A stretch of 6,619 bases of DNA from Eubacterium sp. CAG:786 (lineage in GTDB: Bacteria > Bacillota > Clostridia > Oscillospirales > Ruminococcaceae). Every line of letters begins with the position of its first letter. Positions within the stretch are counted from its first letter, which is position 1. Shown here in pieces: positions 1-6,200 of this stretch. Made by a program: the position numbers and the translations under genes. The notes below the pieces were generated by a model. That model searched no databases. It was not told the DNA's origin and saw only the letters and a list, made by a program, of their open reading frames with translations. The DNA lies in assembly GCA_000432175.1 (NCBI GenBank), contig HF989450.1:1-6619 (forward strand). The letters are read 5' to 3'.

Positions 1-152
1 CAGTTGAGAAGCGTGGATTTCCCGGAGCCGCTCGTGCCCTGTATAACGCACATCTGTCCCTTTTCAACGCCTGTGCTCACGCCCTTCAGGACCTGAATAT
101 AGCTTGCGTCGGTTCCGTAGCTTTTCTTTACGTCTTTGATCTCCAGATACAT
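1..152 (-). CDS. ABC transporter ATP-binding protein, N-terminal part (cut by window edge)
   Basis: Only the first 50 codons are in the window; the gene continues beyond base 1. The protein begins MYLEIKDVKKSYG and reaches a Walker A motif GTSGSGKS at residues 39-46 followed by TLLN. This is the opening of an ATP-binding subunit of the LolD/MacB type, which typically partners an FtsX-like permease in export of lipids, peptides or drugs across the membrane. The T in place of the usual P in GPSGSGKS is a minor variation. The ATG at 152 is supported by GGAGG (160-164) seven bases upstream. It lies 203 bp downstream of the tetR gene on the same strand, with two putative TetR operators between them, so it is probably repressed by that regulator. 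The ABC ATPase call is firm. The export role and permease partner are inferred from family context, because Q-loop, signature and Walker B lie outside the window. Confidence 0.88.
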   Translation of the reverse strand, partial: MYLEIKDVKKSYGTDASYIQVLKGVSTGVEKGQMCVIQGTSGSGKSTLLN

Positions 153-159
153 TTTCTTT

Positions 160-164
160 CCTCC
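160..164 (-). promoter_or_regulatory. Ribosome binding site of the ABC ATPase gene
   Basis: A perfect GGAGG on the minus strand sits seven bases before the ATG at 152. It fixes that start codon. Confidence 0.8.
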
Positions 165-184
165 GAATTCTTAAAAGTTAACCA

Positions 185-199
185 CATAACGCTGTTATG
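185..199. promoter_or_regulatory. Putative TetR operator 1 (ABC-gene proximal)
   Basis: The palindrome CATAACGCTGTTATG has 6-bp perfect arms and a 3-bp centre. It lies 33-47 bp upstream of the ABC ATPase start. The same ATAAC-N3-GTTAT core recurs at 302-314, 1008-1020 and 1089-1101, always near the tetR or ABC gene, and fits the size and symmetry of TetR-family sites. Binding by the regulator at 356-982 is inferred. Confidence 0.72.
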
Positions 200-216
200 C
201 AATATGCGTATTATTT

Positions 217-232
217 GCCGCCCGAAAGCGGC
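217..232. repeat. Short GC-rich hairpin in the tetR-ABC intergenic region
   Basis: GCCGC and GCGGC (5 bp each) flank a 6-base CCGAAA loop. A GC-rich hairpin also lies at the equivalent place in the second operator module (327-354). There is no T-run, so it is not a standard terminator. Its role is unknown. Confidence 0.35.
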
Positions 233-300
233 TTATATATGCAGAAACGCTCTTTCGGACGTTTCGTTTTACCAAATGGCAATCTCTGAAGTTAACCCAG

Positions 301-315
301 GATAACGCTGTTATG
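301..315. promoter_or_regulatory. Putative TetR operator 2
   Basis: GATAACGCTGTTATG, with core arms ATAAC and GTTAT, is the second copy of the operator palindrome. Its centre is 116 bp from operator 1. It sits 41 bp beyond the tetR stop codon. Like operator 1, it is preceded by GTTAACC and followed by TATTATTT. Confidence 0.68.
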
Positions 316-326
316 TCGAACCTATT

Positions 327-354
327 ATTTTAGCCGCCGACCGGCGGCTAAAAT
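327..354. repeat. Perfect 12-bp inverted repeat at the tetR stop codon
   Basis: ATTTTAGCCGCC and its exact complement flank a 4-base loop (GACC on the plus strand), ending one base before the tetR stop codon (356-358). The A/T parts of the arms are in the opposite order from a standard intrinsic terminator, so neither strand has a T-run after the stem. It may stabilise the tetR mRNA end or attenuate read-through into the ABC gene; neither is shown. Confidence 0.5.
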
Positions 355-355
355 T

Positions 356-982
356 TCAGTCCTGAACTATCATAGTGAACCAGATATTTATCAGGAACTC
401 CATTATCCTCCTCATGTGGAGCTTTGCCTTTTCCACATCTCTTTCATGCGTCAGAAGGTGCGTGTATGCGTCAACGCTGATGTGGGTTATCCAATGGAGC
501 ATATATTCGTCAACGTGATATCCCGGCATTTTCTGCGCTGCCCTGTCAGCCGAAGCCCGAAAGCCACGCTCAGTCATATCGACCACCATATCGACCGCGT
601 TTTCGTACTCTGAACCCTGCGCCTTTGTCAGCAGGAGTATAAACACATCATAATACTGATACATATACTCGACAAGAGCGTCAAGTCCACCGTGTGTTTC
701 AATGTGGTATTCCGCTGTCAGAACCGCCGGATCGTCGCTTGCCATTTCCTCGGCGTCATTCATATAATGCTCGTTCAGCAGCCGGCAAAGCTCTTTAAGC
801 GGCGGATCGACAATGGCGGCAAAAAGGTCGTTTTTATTCCTGAAAAAGAAATACAGAGCCCCGGTCGTAACGCCTGCGTCGGCGCATATCTTTCGCAGCG
901 AAGCTTTCATATATCCCTTTTCAGAGAATTCAGCCAGCGCGCTTTTCAGCAGCTTTTCTCTAGTTTCAAGTTCGTCGCCCAT
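356..982 (-). CDS. TetR/AcrR-family transcriptional regulator
   Basis: This 208-aa protein has the usual TetR length. The N-terminal domain (about residues 7-54) holds the helix-turn-helix: ASLRKICADAGVTTGALYFF from 27, followed by RNKNDLF. Residues 39-54 match the family pattern of T-x-G-x-L-Y-x-x-F-x-N-K-x-D-L. The rest, about 55-208, is the variable all-helical ligand-binding and dimer domain, so the inducer cannot be read from sequence. It should act as a cytoplasmic dimeric repressor released by a small ligand. The ATG at 982 is preceded by AAGG seven bases away. A TTGACA / 17 bp / TAAGAT promoter lies just upstream, with one palindrome over the -10. The same palindrome occurs before the downstream ABC ATPase gene. 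Autoregulation and control of that transporter are therefore strongly suggested. Family assignment is firm; the target set is inferred. Confidence 0.93.
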   Translation of the reverse strand: MGDELETREKLLKSALAEFSEKGYMKASLRKICADAGVTTGALYFFFRNKNDLFAAIVDPPLKELCRLLNEHYMNDAEEMASDDPAVLTAEYHIETHGGLDALVEYMYQYYDVFILLLTKAQGSEYENAVDMVVDMTERGFRASADRAAQKMPGYHVDEYMLHWITHISVDAYTHLLTHERDVEKAKLHMRRIMEFLINIWFTMIVQD

Positions 983-989
983 TTTGTCA

Positions 990-993
990 CCTT
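990..993 (-). promoter_or_regulatory. Ribosome binding site of tetR
   Basis: AAGG, within GGAAGGTGA on the minus strand, lies seven bases before the ATG at 982. Confidence 0.6.
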
Positions 994-1006
994 CCTTCCC
1001 GCTTCA

Positions 1007-1021
1007 CATAACATTGTTATC
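1007..1021. promoter_or_regulatory. Putative TetR operator 3 (overlaps tetR -10)
   Basis: CATAACATTGTTATC, with core arms ATAAC and GTTAT at 1008-1020, overlaps the -10 hexamer of the tetR promoter (1019-1024) and covers the likely transcription start. A repressor bound here would block RNA polymerase directly. Confidence 0.75.
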
Positions 1022-1047
1022 TTAGCACAAATACGCGCTCTTGTCAA
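1019..1047 (-). promoter_or_regulatory. tetR promoter
   Basis: On the minus strand, TTGACA (1042-1047) and TAAGAT (1019-1024) are separated by exactly 17 bp. TGC precedes the -10, giving an extended -10. The -35 is perfect consensus. Transcription should start near 1012, about 30 bases before the tetR ATG. Operator 3 overlaps the -10. Confidence 0.8.
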
Positions 1048-1063
1048 TAGCCCTGCACTGATT

Positions 1064-1078
1064 TCAGCATATTATACA
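1064..1078 (-). promoter_or_regulatory. Possible second -10 region upstream of tetR
   Basis: A minus-strand TATAAT lies within TTTGTATAATATG (plus-strand ATTATA at 1071-1076). No good -35 lies 16-18 bp upstream, where operator 4 sits instead. It may be a weak or regulated second promoter, or chance in AT-rich DNA. Confidence 0.25.
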
Positions 1079-1086
1079 AAGGAACA

Positions 1087-1103
1087 ACATAACACTGTTA
1101 TGT
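1087..1103. promoter_or_regulatory. Putative TetR operator 4 (upstream of tetR)
   Basis: ACATAACACTGTTATGT has perfect 7-bp arms around a 3-bp centre and is the most symmetric of the four copies. Its centre is 81 bp from operator 3 and it lies upstream of the tetR -35. Confidence 0.72.
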
Positions 1104-1194
1104 ACATTGTATACTTCAACAAATAAAACTTCAGCTTATGGTCACCTCCAAAAAACTCATGTGAGCAAAACCGGATTTTAATGGTTCCCTTTCA

Positions 1195-1237
1195 ATAATA
1201 AAAGCACCGGAAGTGAACGAAAACCACTTCCGGTGCT
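1195..1237 (-). terminator. Intrinsic terminator of the PfkB-family kinase gene
   Basis: Perfect 13-bp arms (AGCACCGGAAGTG at 1203-1215 and its complement at 1225-1237) flank a 9-base loop. On the minus strand the stem is followed by TTTATTATT. It starts 21 bases beyond the kinase stop codon. The A-rich/T-rich flanks on both sides (AATAATAAA and TTTATTAT) mean it could also stop transcription from the other strand. Confidence 0.88.
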
Positions 1238-1258
1238 GTTTATTATATCAGGGTATAA

Positions 1259-2062
1259 TCAGAAGCCGCCGTAATGTTTCAGGGTTTCTGCTGCTATCTC
1301 AGAACCAACCCTCATAGCCTTTTCAATATCATTTTCAAGCATATATGAGCATACAAATCCGGCGTGGTAGCTGTCGCCGCACCCGGTCGTGTCAATTACG
1401 GCATCGACCTTTTCAGCCTGCACTCTGAATTCCTGCCCTTTAAAGTATGTGACGCTTCCCCGTTCTGCAAGGGATATATTGAACAGGCAATCATACTTAC
1501 ACGATAATTCCCTGAACTTCGGCAGTAGTTCCTCCGAGCCGCTTATCATAAAGAAATCAATGTACGGTGCAAGACGTTCCATATCAGCAAAATCCCTGTA
1601 GACGTCAAAATCCACTGCAAGCTTAAATCCGGACGTTTTCTTCAGTTCAACCACCTGCGAAAAACACGAAGCCCAGAAGTGAACAAAGACCACATCGGAT
1701 TCGGATAATATTCTGATTTCGTCATCGTTCAGAATGATGTCATCAAGTATTTTTCCGTTCCATGAATCATCTTTATAATACCTGTCGCCGTCTGCTGTAA
1801 GGTATGTCATATTATTGGCAGTCTGATACCTTCCATCAGTGCGTATATGGCTTTTATCAATATCAAGCCTTGATATTGAATCCATTATCGCTTCCGCATA
1901 TTTATCTTTTCCGACAATTCCAAGCAGCGTAACGTCTATCTCATCAAAGCGAGAGGCGTGGGCAGCAAAATTCAGCGCTTCTCCTCCTGGTCTGATTATG
2001 TCTGTGCCGTCAAAAACATCGGCGCATATACACGGCAGCGCAGTAAGCTTTATTCTTTTCAT
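1259..2062 (-). CDS. PfkB-family carbohydrate kinase, fructoselysine 6-kinase (FrlD)-like
   Basis: The protein has 267 aa. A PfkB signature 1 region (PGGEALNFAAHASR, residues 25-38) and signature 2 (IDTTGCGDSYHAGF, 223-236, with D230 the expected catalytic base) place it in the ribokinase/PfkB family, which phosphorylates sugars or nucleosides with ATP. From memory of the family it is closest to FrlD: compare GKDKYAEAIMDSISRLDIDK (51-70), DFDVYRD (151-157), APYIDFFMISG and the C-terminal LKHYGGF. FrlD makes fructoselysine 6-phosphate from Amadori products. No deglycase or transporter gene is nearby, so the substrate is uncertain. ATG 2062 is preferred because GAGG lies seven bases upstream. 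An upstream in-frame GTG at 2095 falls at the predicted transcription start and is very unlikely. The gene has its own promoter and terminator and is visibly more AT-rich than its neighbours. Family is firm; the FrlD role is tentative. Confidence 0.88.
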   Translation of the reverse strand: MKRIKLTALPCICADVFDGTDIIRPGGEALNFAAHASRFDEIDVTLLGIVGKDKYAEAIMDSISRLDIDKSHIRTDGRYQTANNMTYLTADGDRYYKDDSWNGKILDDIILNDDEIRILSESDVVFVHFWASCFSQVVELKKTSGFKLAVDFDVYRDFADMERLAPYIDFFMISGSEELLPKFRELSCKYDCLFNISLAERGSVTYFKGQEFRVQAEKVDAVIDTTGCGDSYHAGFVCSYMLENDIEKAMRVGSEIAAETLKHYGGF

Positions 2063-2069
2063 TCTACAA

Positions 2070-2073
2070 CCTC
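2070..2073 (-). promoter_or_regulatory. Ribosome binding site that sets the kinase start
   Basis: GAGG on the minus strand lies seven bases before ATG 2062. There is no comparable site for the upstream GTG at 2095. Confidence 0.65.
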
Positions 2074-2101
2074 GCAAAATTCGACATAATAACACAAATC
2101 A

Positions 2102-2130
2102 ATTATATCACAAAATGTAAATCAAGTCAA
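2102..2130 (-). promoter_or_regulatory. Promoter of the kinase gene
   Basis: On the minus strand, TTGACT (2125-2130) and a perfect TATAAT (2102-2107) are 17 bp apart, with TGA before the -10 (extended -10). The predicted start is near 2095, giving a leader of roughly 33 bases. The -35 lies inside, or directly against, the left end of the ECF S-component remnant. Confidence 0.85.
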
Positions 2131-2316
2131 GGGCTATCATGGGACTTATCGTCGGAATTCTCACTGGTCTGCTCGGCATGGGCGTGTGGGTGAACCTCAC
2201 AATGCCGGTTTTTGCACTGATTGCAGACCTAATAATGCGTTCCGGAGAGTACAAAAGCGCCGTTAAGGGCGTTATGGGCTACGGCGTTTATTCCCTTGGC
2301 ATGATCGGCAACTATA
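2121..2316 (+). pseudogene. ECF transporter S component (MptD/Trep_Strep-type), internal fragment
   Basis: The open frame reads IKSRAIMGLIVGILTGLLGM and continues through WVNLTMPVFALIADLIMRSG to MGYGVYSLGMIGNY. It contains two likely membrane segments and matches, from memory, the middle of MptD/Trep_Strep-family S components, the substrate-binding membrane subunits of ECF importers. Intact members are near 190-200 aa; about 65 residues remain. A TAA at 2118 blocks the frame upstream, so the N-terminal third is gone. The frame then runs into unrelated codons and stops at 2358-2360, so the C-terminal part is gone too. The EcfT remnant begins almost at once in another frame, implying a deletion around 2313-2320. 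An ATG at 2139 exists but has no ribosome site and lies next to the divergent kinase promoter. It is the first of three broken genes in S-T-A order. The exact family name is an inference. Confidence 0.7.
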
Positions 2317-2317
2317 G

Positions 2318-2794
2318 AGCGGCGGCGGGATACTCATTGCGTCCCTGCGCTGGGCGCTGACCGCAGTCCCGTTTATTCTCCTGCTGTCGAAACGGAAATT
2401 CCGGACGGCGTTAATCTACGCCGGAGTTTATACTGTGGCTTACATCTCGCAGACACTGCTTATGCCGATAGCTTCCGGCGCGGTGAATTTCCTGTTTGTT
2501 GCGCTGGGTATCGCGGCGCGGTTCATGCCGGGTATCGCGATGGCTTCCTATATGGTCGGAACGACCACTGTCAGCGAGTTCATGGCTTCCATGGAGCGTA
2601 TGCACATTCCGCAGAAGATAACGATCCCAATGTCGGTGATGTTCCGGTTTTTCCCCACGGTCGGCGAGGAATACGGCAGCATCGCCGACGCCATGCGAAT
2701 GCGCGGAATACGCTTCGGCGCACGGGATATTATCGCGCTCCTGCTGTGCGCCGCTGCATTCGCGGCGGCAATGATATTCAGCAAATTCATCTGA
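2318..2794 (+). pseudogene. ECF transporter transmembrane component T (EcfT), truncated
   Basis: The frame is open from just after a TAG at 2315 to TGA at 2792-2794, 158 codons, against roughly 230-260 in intact EcfT. It reads GILIASLRWALTAVPFILLL, then hydrophobic segments, then FMASMERMHIPQKITIPMSV, MFRFFPTVGEEYGSIADAMR and MRGIRFG. The A-x-R-x-RG stretch is a coupling-helix motif by which EcfT contacts the ATPases. The N-terminus is missing, lost together with the end of the S component. RFG (about 2714) runs straight into ARDIIALLLCAAAF, which in intact relatives is the last segment. The second coupling helix and the YRLxPLL region therefore seem deleted in frame near 2717-2726. A shorter reading from GTG 2435 (119 aa) is possible but has no clear ribosome site and would lack the same parts. 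The subunit identity is fairly sure; the internal deletion rests on recalled family structure. Confidence 0.72.
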
Positions 2795-2806
2795 CAGGTA
2801 AATAAC

Positions 2807-3232
2807 ATGATCGAAATACAGAATGTGAAATTCAGGTACAGCGGCGGACGTGACGAAGCCGGTCTGCACAACATTACGCTTACAGTTCAGAACGGCGAAG
2901 TTCTGATGGTCTGCGGCGGCTCCGGCTGCGGAAAATCCACGCTGACGCGGCTCGTCAACGGGCTTATCCCGCATTTCTATGACGGGGAGATTTCCGGAAA
3001 GTTCACCGTGAAAGGTCTGGATATCGCGGAGGCTCAATTATTATGATACCGCGAAACTGGTTGGTTCAGTGTTCCAGAATCCGCATTCGCAGTTTTTCAA
3101 TGTGGACGCCACCAGCGAGCTCGAATTCTCCTGCGAAAACATTTGAATGCCGGAATCCGAGGTGCGCTCCCGGGTGGAAAGAGCGGTCAAGAACTTGATC
3201 TCCGGCCGCTGCTGGACAGGAGCATTTTCGAA
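2807..3232 (+). pseudogene. ECF transporter ATP-binding component (EcfA), frameshifted and truncated
   Basis: ATG 2807 lies 12 bases after the EcfT stop. The first 79 codons encode an ABC ATPase start with Walker A GGSGCGKS (residues 37-44), NGLIPHFYDGEISG and KGLDIAEA, ending at a TGA at 3044-3046. The homologous reading resumes in another frame at 3039: YYDTAKLVGSVFQNPHSQFF holds the Q-loop. That frame meets a TGA at 3144-3146 where relatives have glycine (ENxGMPE), then gives MPESEVRSRVERAVK. Near 3190 it shifts back, AAGGAA apparently having lost one G, to ELDLRPLLDRSIFE, and stops matching at 3232, just before the expected LSGGE signature. Signature, Walker B, switch histidine and, if this was a double-domain EcfA, the whole second domain are absent. 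So it shows one insertion-type frameshift, one nonsense codon, one deletion-type frameshift and a 3' deletion. It cannot be functional. Confidence 0.82.
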
Positions 3233-3236
3233 GGGG

Positions 3237-3278
3237 AAGTCCCCGCAAAGCCATGGCTCTGTGGGGACTTTTCATTTT
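3237..3278 (+). terminator. Hairpin terminator between the ECF remnant and the helicase gene
   Basis: AAGTCCCC (3237-3244) pairs with GGGGACTT (3263-3270), with further pairing inside around AGCCATGGCT. On the plus strand it is followed by TTTTCATTTT, so it fits termination of the plus-strand ECF transcript. On the minus strand, downstream of the helicase stop, the tract after the stem is CCCC-rich, so termination there would be weaker. Confidence 0.65.
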
Positions 3279-3285
3279 ACAAGGC

Positions 3286-6200
3286 TCATTTCAGCAATTC
3301 CAGTATCTCTTCGGAGGTCATGCTCATGATATTTCCGGAGTTCTCCCCTCCGCTGAGTACGATATCAGCAAGCCCGGATTTTGCCTGCTGTAACTCGCGT
3401 ATCTTCTCCTCGATGGTATTCCGGGTGATGAGCTTATAGATCTGCACGTTTTTCTTCTGCCCGATTCGGTAAGCGCGGTCGGAAGCCTGATTTTCAGCCG
3501 AGCTGTTCCACCACGGGTCGTAGTGTATAACAACGTCCGCGCCAGTGAGGTTAAGCCCCGTGCCGCCTGCTTTCAGCGATATCAGGAATACGCTGGTGTC
3601 GTCGCCGTTGAAGCTGTTCACCATTTTCAGCCGCTGCGCGGGTTTTGTGGAACCAGTCAGCATGAAATACCGTATTCCCATGCCGTCCAGACGCGCCGCG
3701 ACAATATCCAGCATTGACGTGAACTGCGAGAACAAAAGCAGCTTGTGCCCGGAATTAACGCAGCTTTCCACAAGCTCCACGCACTGCTCCAGCTTGGCGC
3801 TTTTCCCGGTGTAATTATCGTAGACCAGCGCCGGGTCGCAGCAAATCTGCCGTAATCGCGTCAGCATTGCGAGGATCTTTATTTTTTCGGTGTTATCACC
3901 ATTTGAAGCCGTCACCGCAGAGCGCACCTCCGCAACGTTCGCGGAGTAAATTCCGCCCTGCTCCTTTTCCATTTCCGAAAGCAGCACCGTTTCCGTTTTT
4001 TCGGGAAGCTCGGTCAGCACCCCGGACTTCATTCTGCGCAGGATAAACGGCTTCACAATGCGCTGCAGCGACTGTTTTGCCTGCTCGTTTCCGTCCTTTA
4101 CGACCGGGGATTCGTAGTGCTGCCGGAAATACCTGTAGCTGAAAAGATAATCCGGCATGATGTAGTCAAATATGCTCCAGAGTTCCGCAAAGCTGTTCTC
4201 TACCGGAGTTCCGGTCAGCGCAAACCGGCAGCGGCTGTTCACGGATTTCACCGCCTTTGCCGTCTGCGTGGAGCTGTTCTTGATGTACTGCGCTTCGTCC
4301 AGAAATTCATAGCGGAATTCATGCTCCTGATACTCCGCGAAGTCCCTTGCGATAAGGGAATACGAGGTTATCACAACATCGTATTTTTCCATTTCTGCGA
4401 ACTGCGCGGCGCGCTCGGAGGACGTTCCCATGACGGCAAGCACCCGCAGTTCTGGCGCGAATTTTTCAATCTCGCCCTGCCAGTTCAGTACAAGGGAAGC
4501 CGGACATACGACAAGGCTTCTGCCGCCTTTGGAGCGCTTTTCGTCAAGCATCAGCGCTGTCGCCTGCAATGTCTTTCCAAGTCCCATATCGTCCGCGAGA
4601 ATACCGCCCAGGCCGTACGCAGACAGCGTTTTCAGCCACCGGAAACCGTAAATCTGATACTCGCGCAGAATACCGTCAAGCTGTTCCGGAACGCTGATTT
4701 TATCGGAATAATCCAACATTTCACGGTAGGAACTTACCTGCCTGCGGAACTCAGAGCTGCGTTCAATTCTGACATTCTCAGAGGTACTCCCAAGGCTGTC
4801 GAGATACAGCATTCTGAACGCCGGTACCCTGATTTTTTCTTTCATAAGGGACTTATCCGAAATGTCAAGACTTTCCGTAATTTCAAACAGTTCGGAAAGC
4901 CCATCGTCAAGTATCGAGAAGCTTCCGTCTTTCAGCTTGTGGTACTTTTTCCCCAGACGATAAGCCGCGAGAAGCTCCCGCAATTCCTCCGGAGTGTAGC
5001 CGTCCGCAGTAAGTTCCAGTTCAAGCACGCTGCCGCTCAGGCGCACTCCCAGAGCCGGGCGGACCGCAGGACGTATTACTGCTTTTCTGCTGAAACGGTC
5101 GGTCGTGTATATCTCCATTTTCTCTGAAAGCGAGGGTATTCCCTCGGTCAGCAGGCGGTAAATTTCATCGTCGCCGTCAATGTAATACGGATTCTTTTTA
5201 TCGTCCCGAATGTCAAAATAATTCCCGACTGACAGCTCGCAGGAAGCCTCTGCAAAATGGTCGCAGAACGGATTTTTTCTTTTGCTCTGCTCCGGTGTAA
5301 ATTTCTCGTCGCCGTAAAGATACTCAAGCCTTGCAGCGACTTCTCCGCTTGCGTTCATGTCGATATAAAGCCGCGCGCTCAATTCCGGAGGCGTGAAATC
5401 CGAGAGCACTTCCAGTCCGGAGAATTTCACATATTTGCTCACCGGACGGATCACCGCAGTGTAGAATGCCGCAATCTCCTTTTCGGAAATCAGCAGTTCT
5501 TCCTTTAATGCGGCGTAAAGCAGCGCTCCGACTGCGTTTGTGAACTCCCTGCCGCAGACGAAAATCTGCTTTTTGTCGCTGTCGATGATAATGCAGAAAT
5601 TCTGCTCTGCATTGAATATTTCTATTTTCCCAACCGGGCGCAGAAAATAGCGTCCCGTGTCAGTTTTCGCGATGTCAAAGCTGATTTCCGGGTCGGAAAA
5701 TTTCACGTCAAAATGACTGCGGCCGTAATTAACTCCGCTTTCCCTGACTATCTGGAAGAAGCGCACTGCGTCCTGCCCCTGTATCAGAAACCTGCGTTTT
5801 CTGTCGGCACCTTCTTTGAAGGTCATGAAAATACTGAATGTTAATTCAAGCAGCGCCGAGCTTTGCTCGTCCAGTACTTCCGGGCTGTGTACGAACTCCA
5901 GTTCCTTTCCGTATTTCTTGTTCAGCCTGCCCTGGAAAGCCTGATACATGTCATAAATATCATTCACGACATAGAGTTTTTCGCGCCCTATTTTCAGCGA
6001 GTACTTAAGCCCTTCGAATGTTGCTTCAAGCTCCGGCACAAGCCGTATTCCGTGTTCCTGCGCGTTAATAACGGCTCTTTCGGTATAGTGACGGATAAGT
6101 CCCCTGGCGTAATTTGAACTGCGGTTCGATATCGTTTTGTCATATATGCTCTCAAGATATATGAGCGCAACGGCAAGGTGCTTGCAGTATCCGCGGTCGT

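Noticed and set aside
692..1126. 144-codon plus-strand open frame over tetR and its promoter
   Set aside because: It is antisense to a clear TetR protein, has no ribosome site or family motif, and crosses the promoter and two operators.
1165..1200. Second hairpin (AACC/GGTT and CTCA/TGAG) next to a T-run on the minus strand
   Set aside because: Stems of 4 bp with loops that are too small or too long are not stable enough to call.
2062..2095. Longer kinase start at GTG 2095
   Set aside because: It falls at the predicted transcription start, has no ribosome site, and adds residues before a normal PfkB N-terminus.
2411..3037. 208-codon minus-strand open frame
   Set aside because: It is antisense to the EcfT and EcfA remnants, whose plus-strand readings have clear family motifs. 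The open frame is a by-product of GC-rich codons.
4117..5127. 336-codon plus-strand open frame
   Set aside because: It is antisense to the SNF2 helicase core and shows no motif; the helicase reading has all SNF2 motifs.
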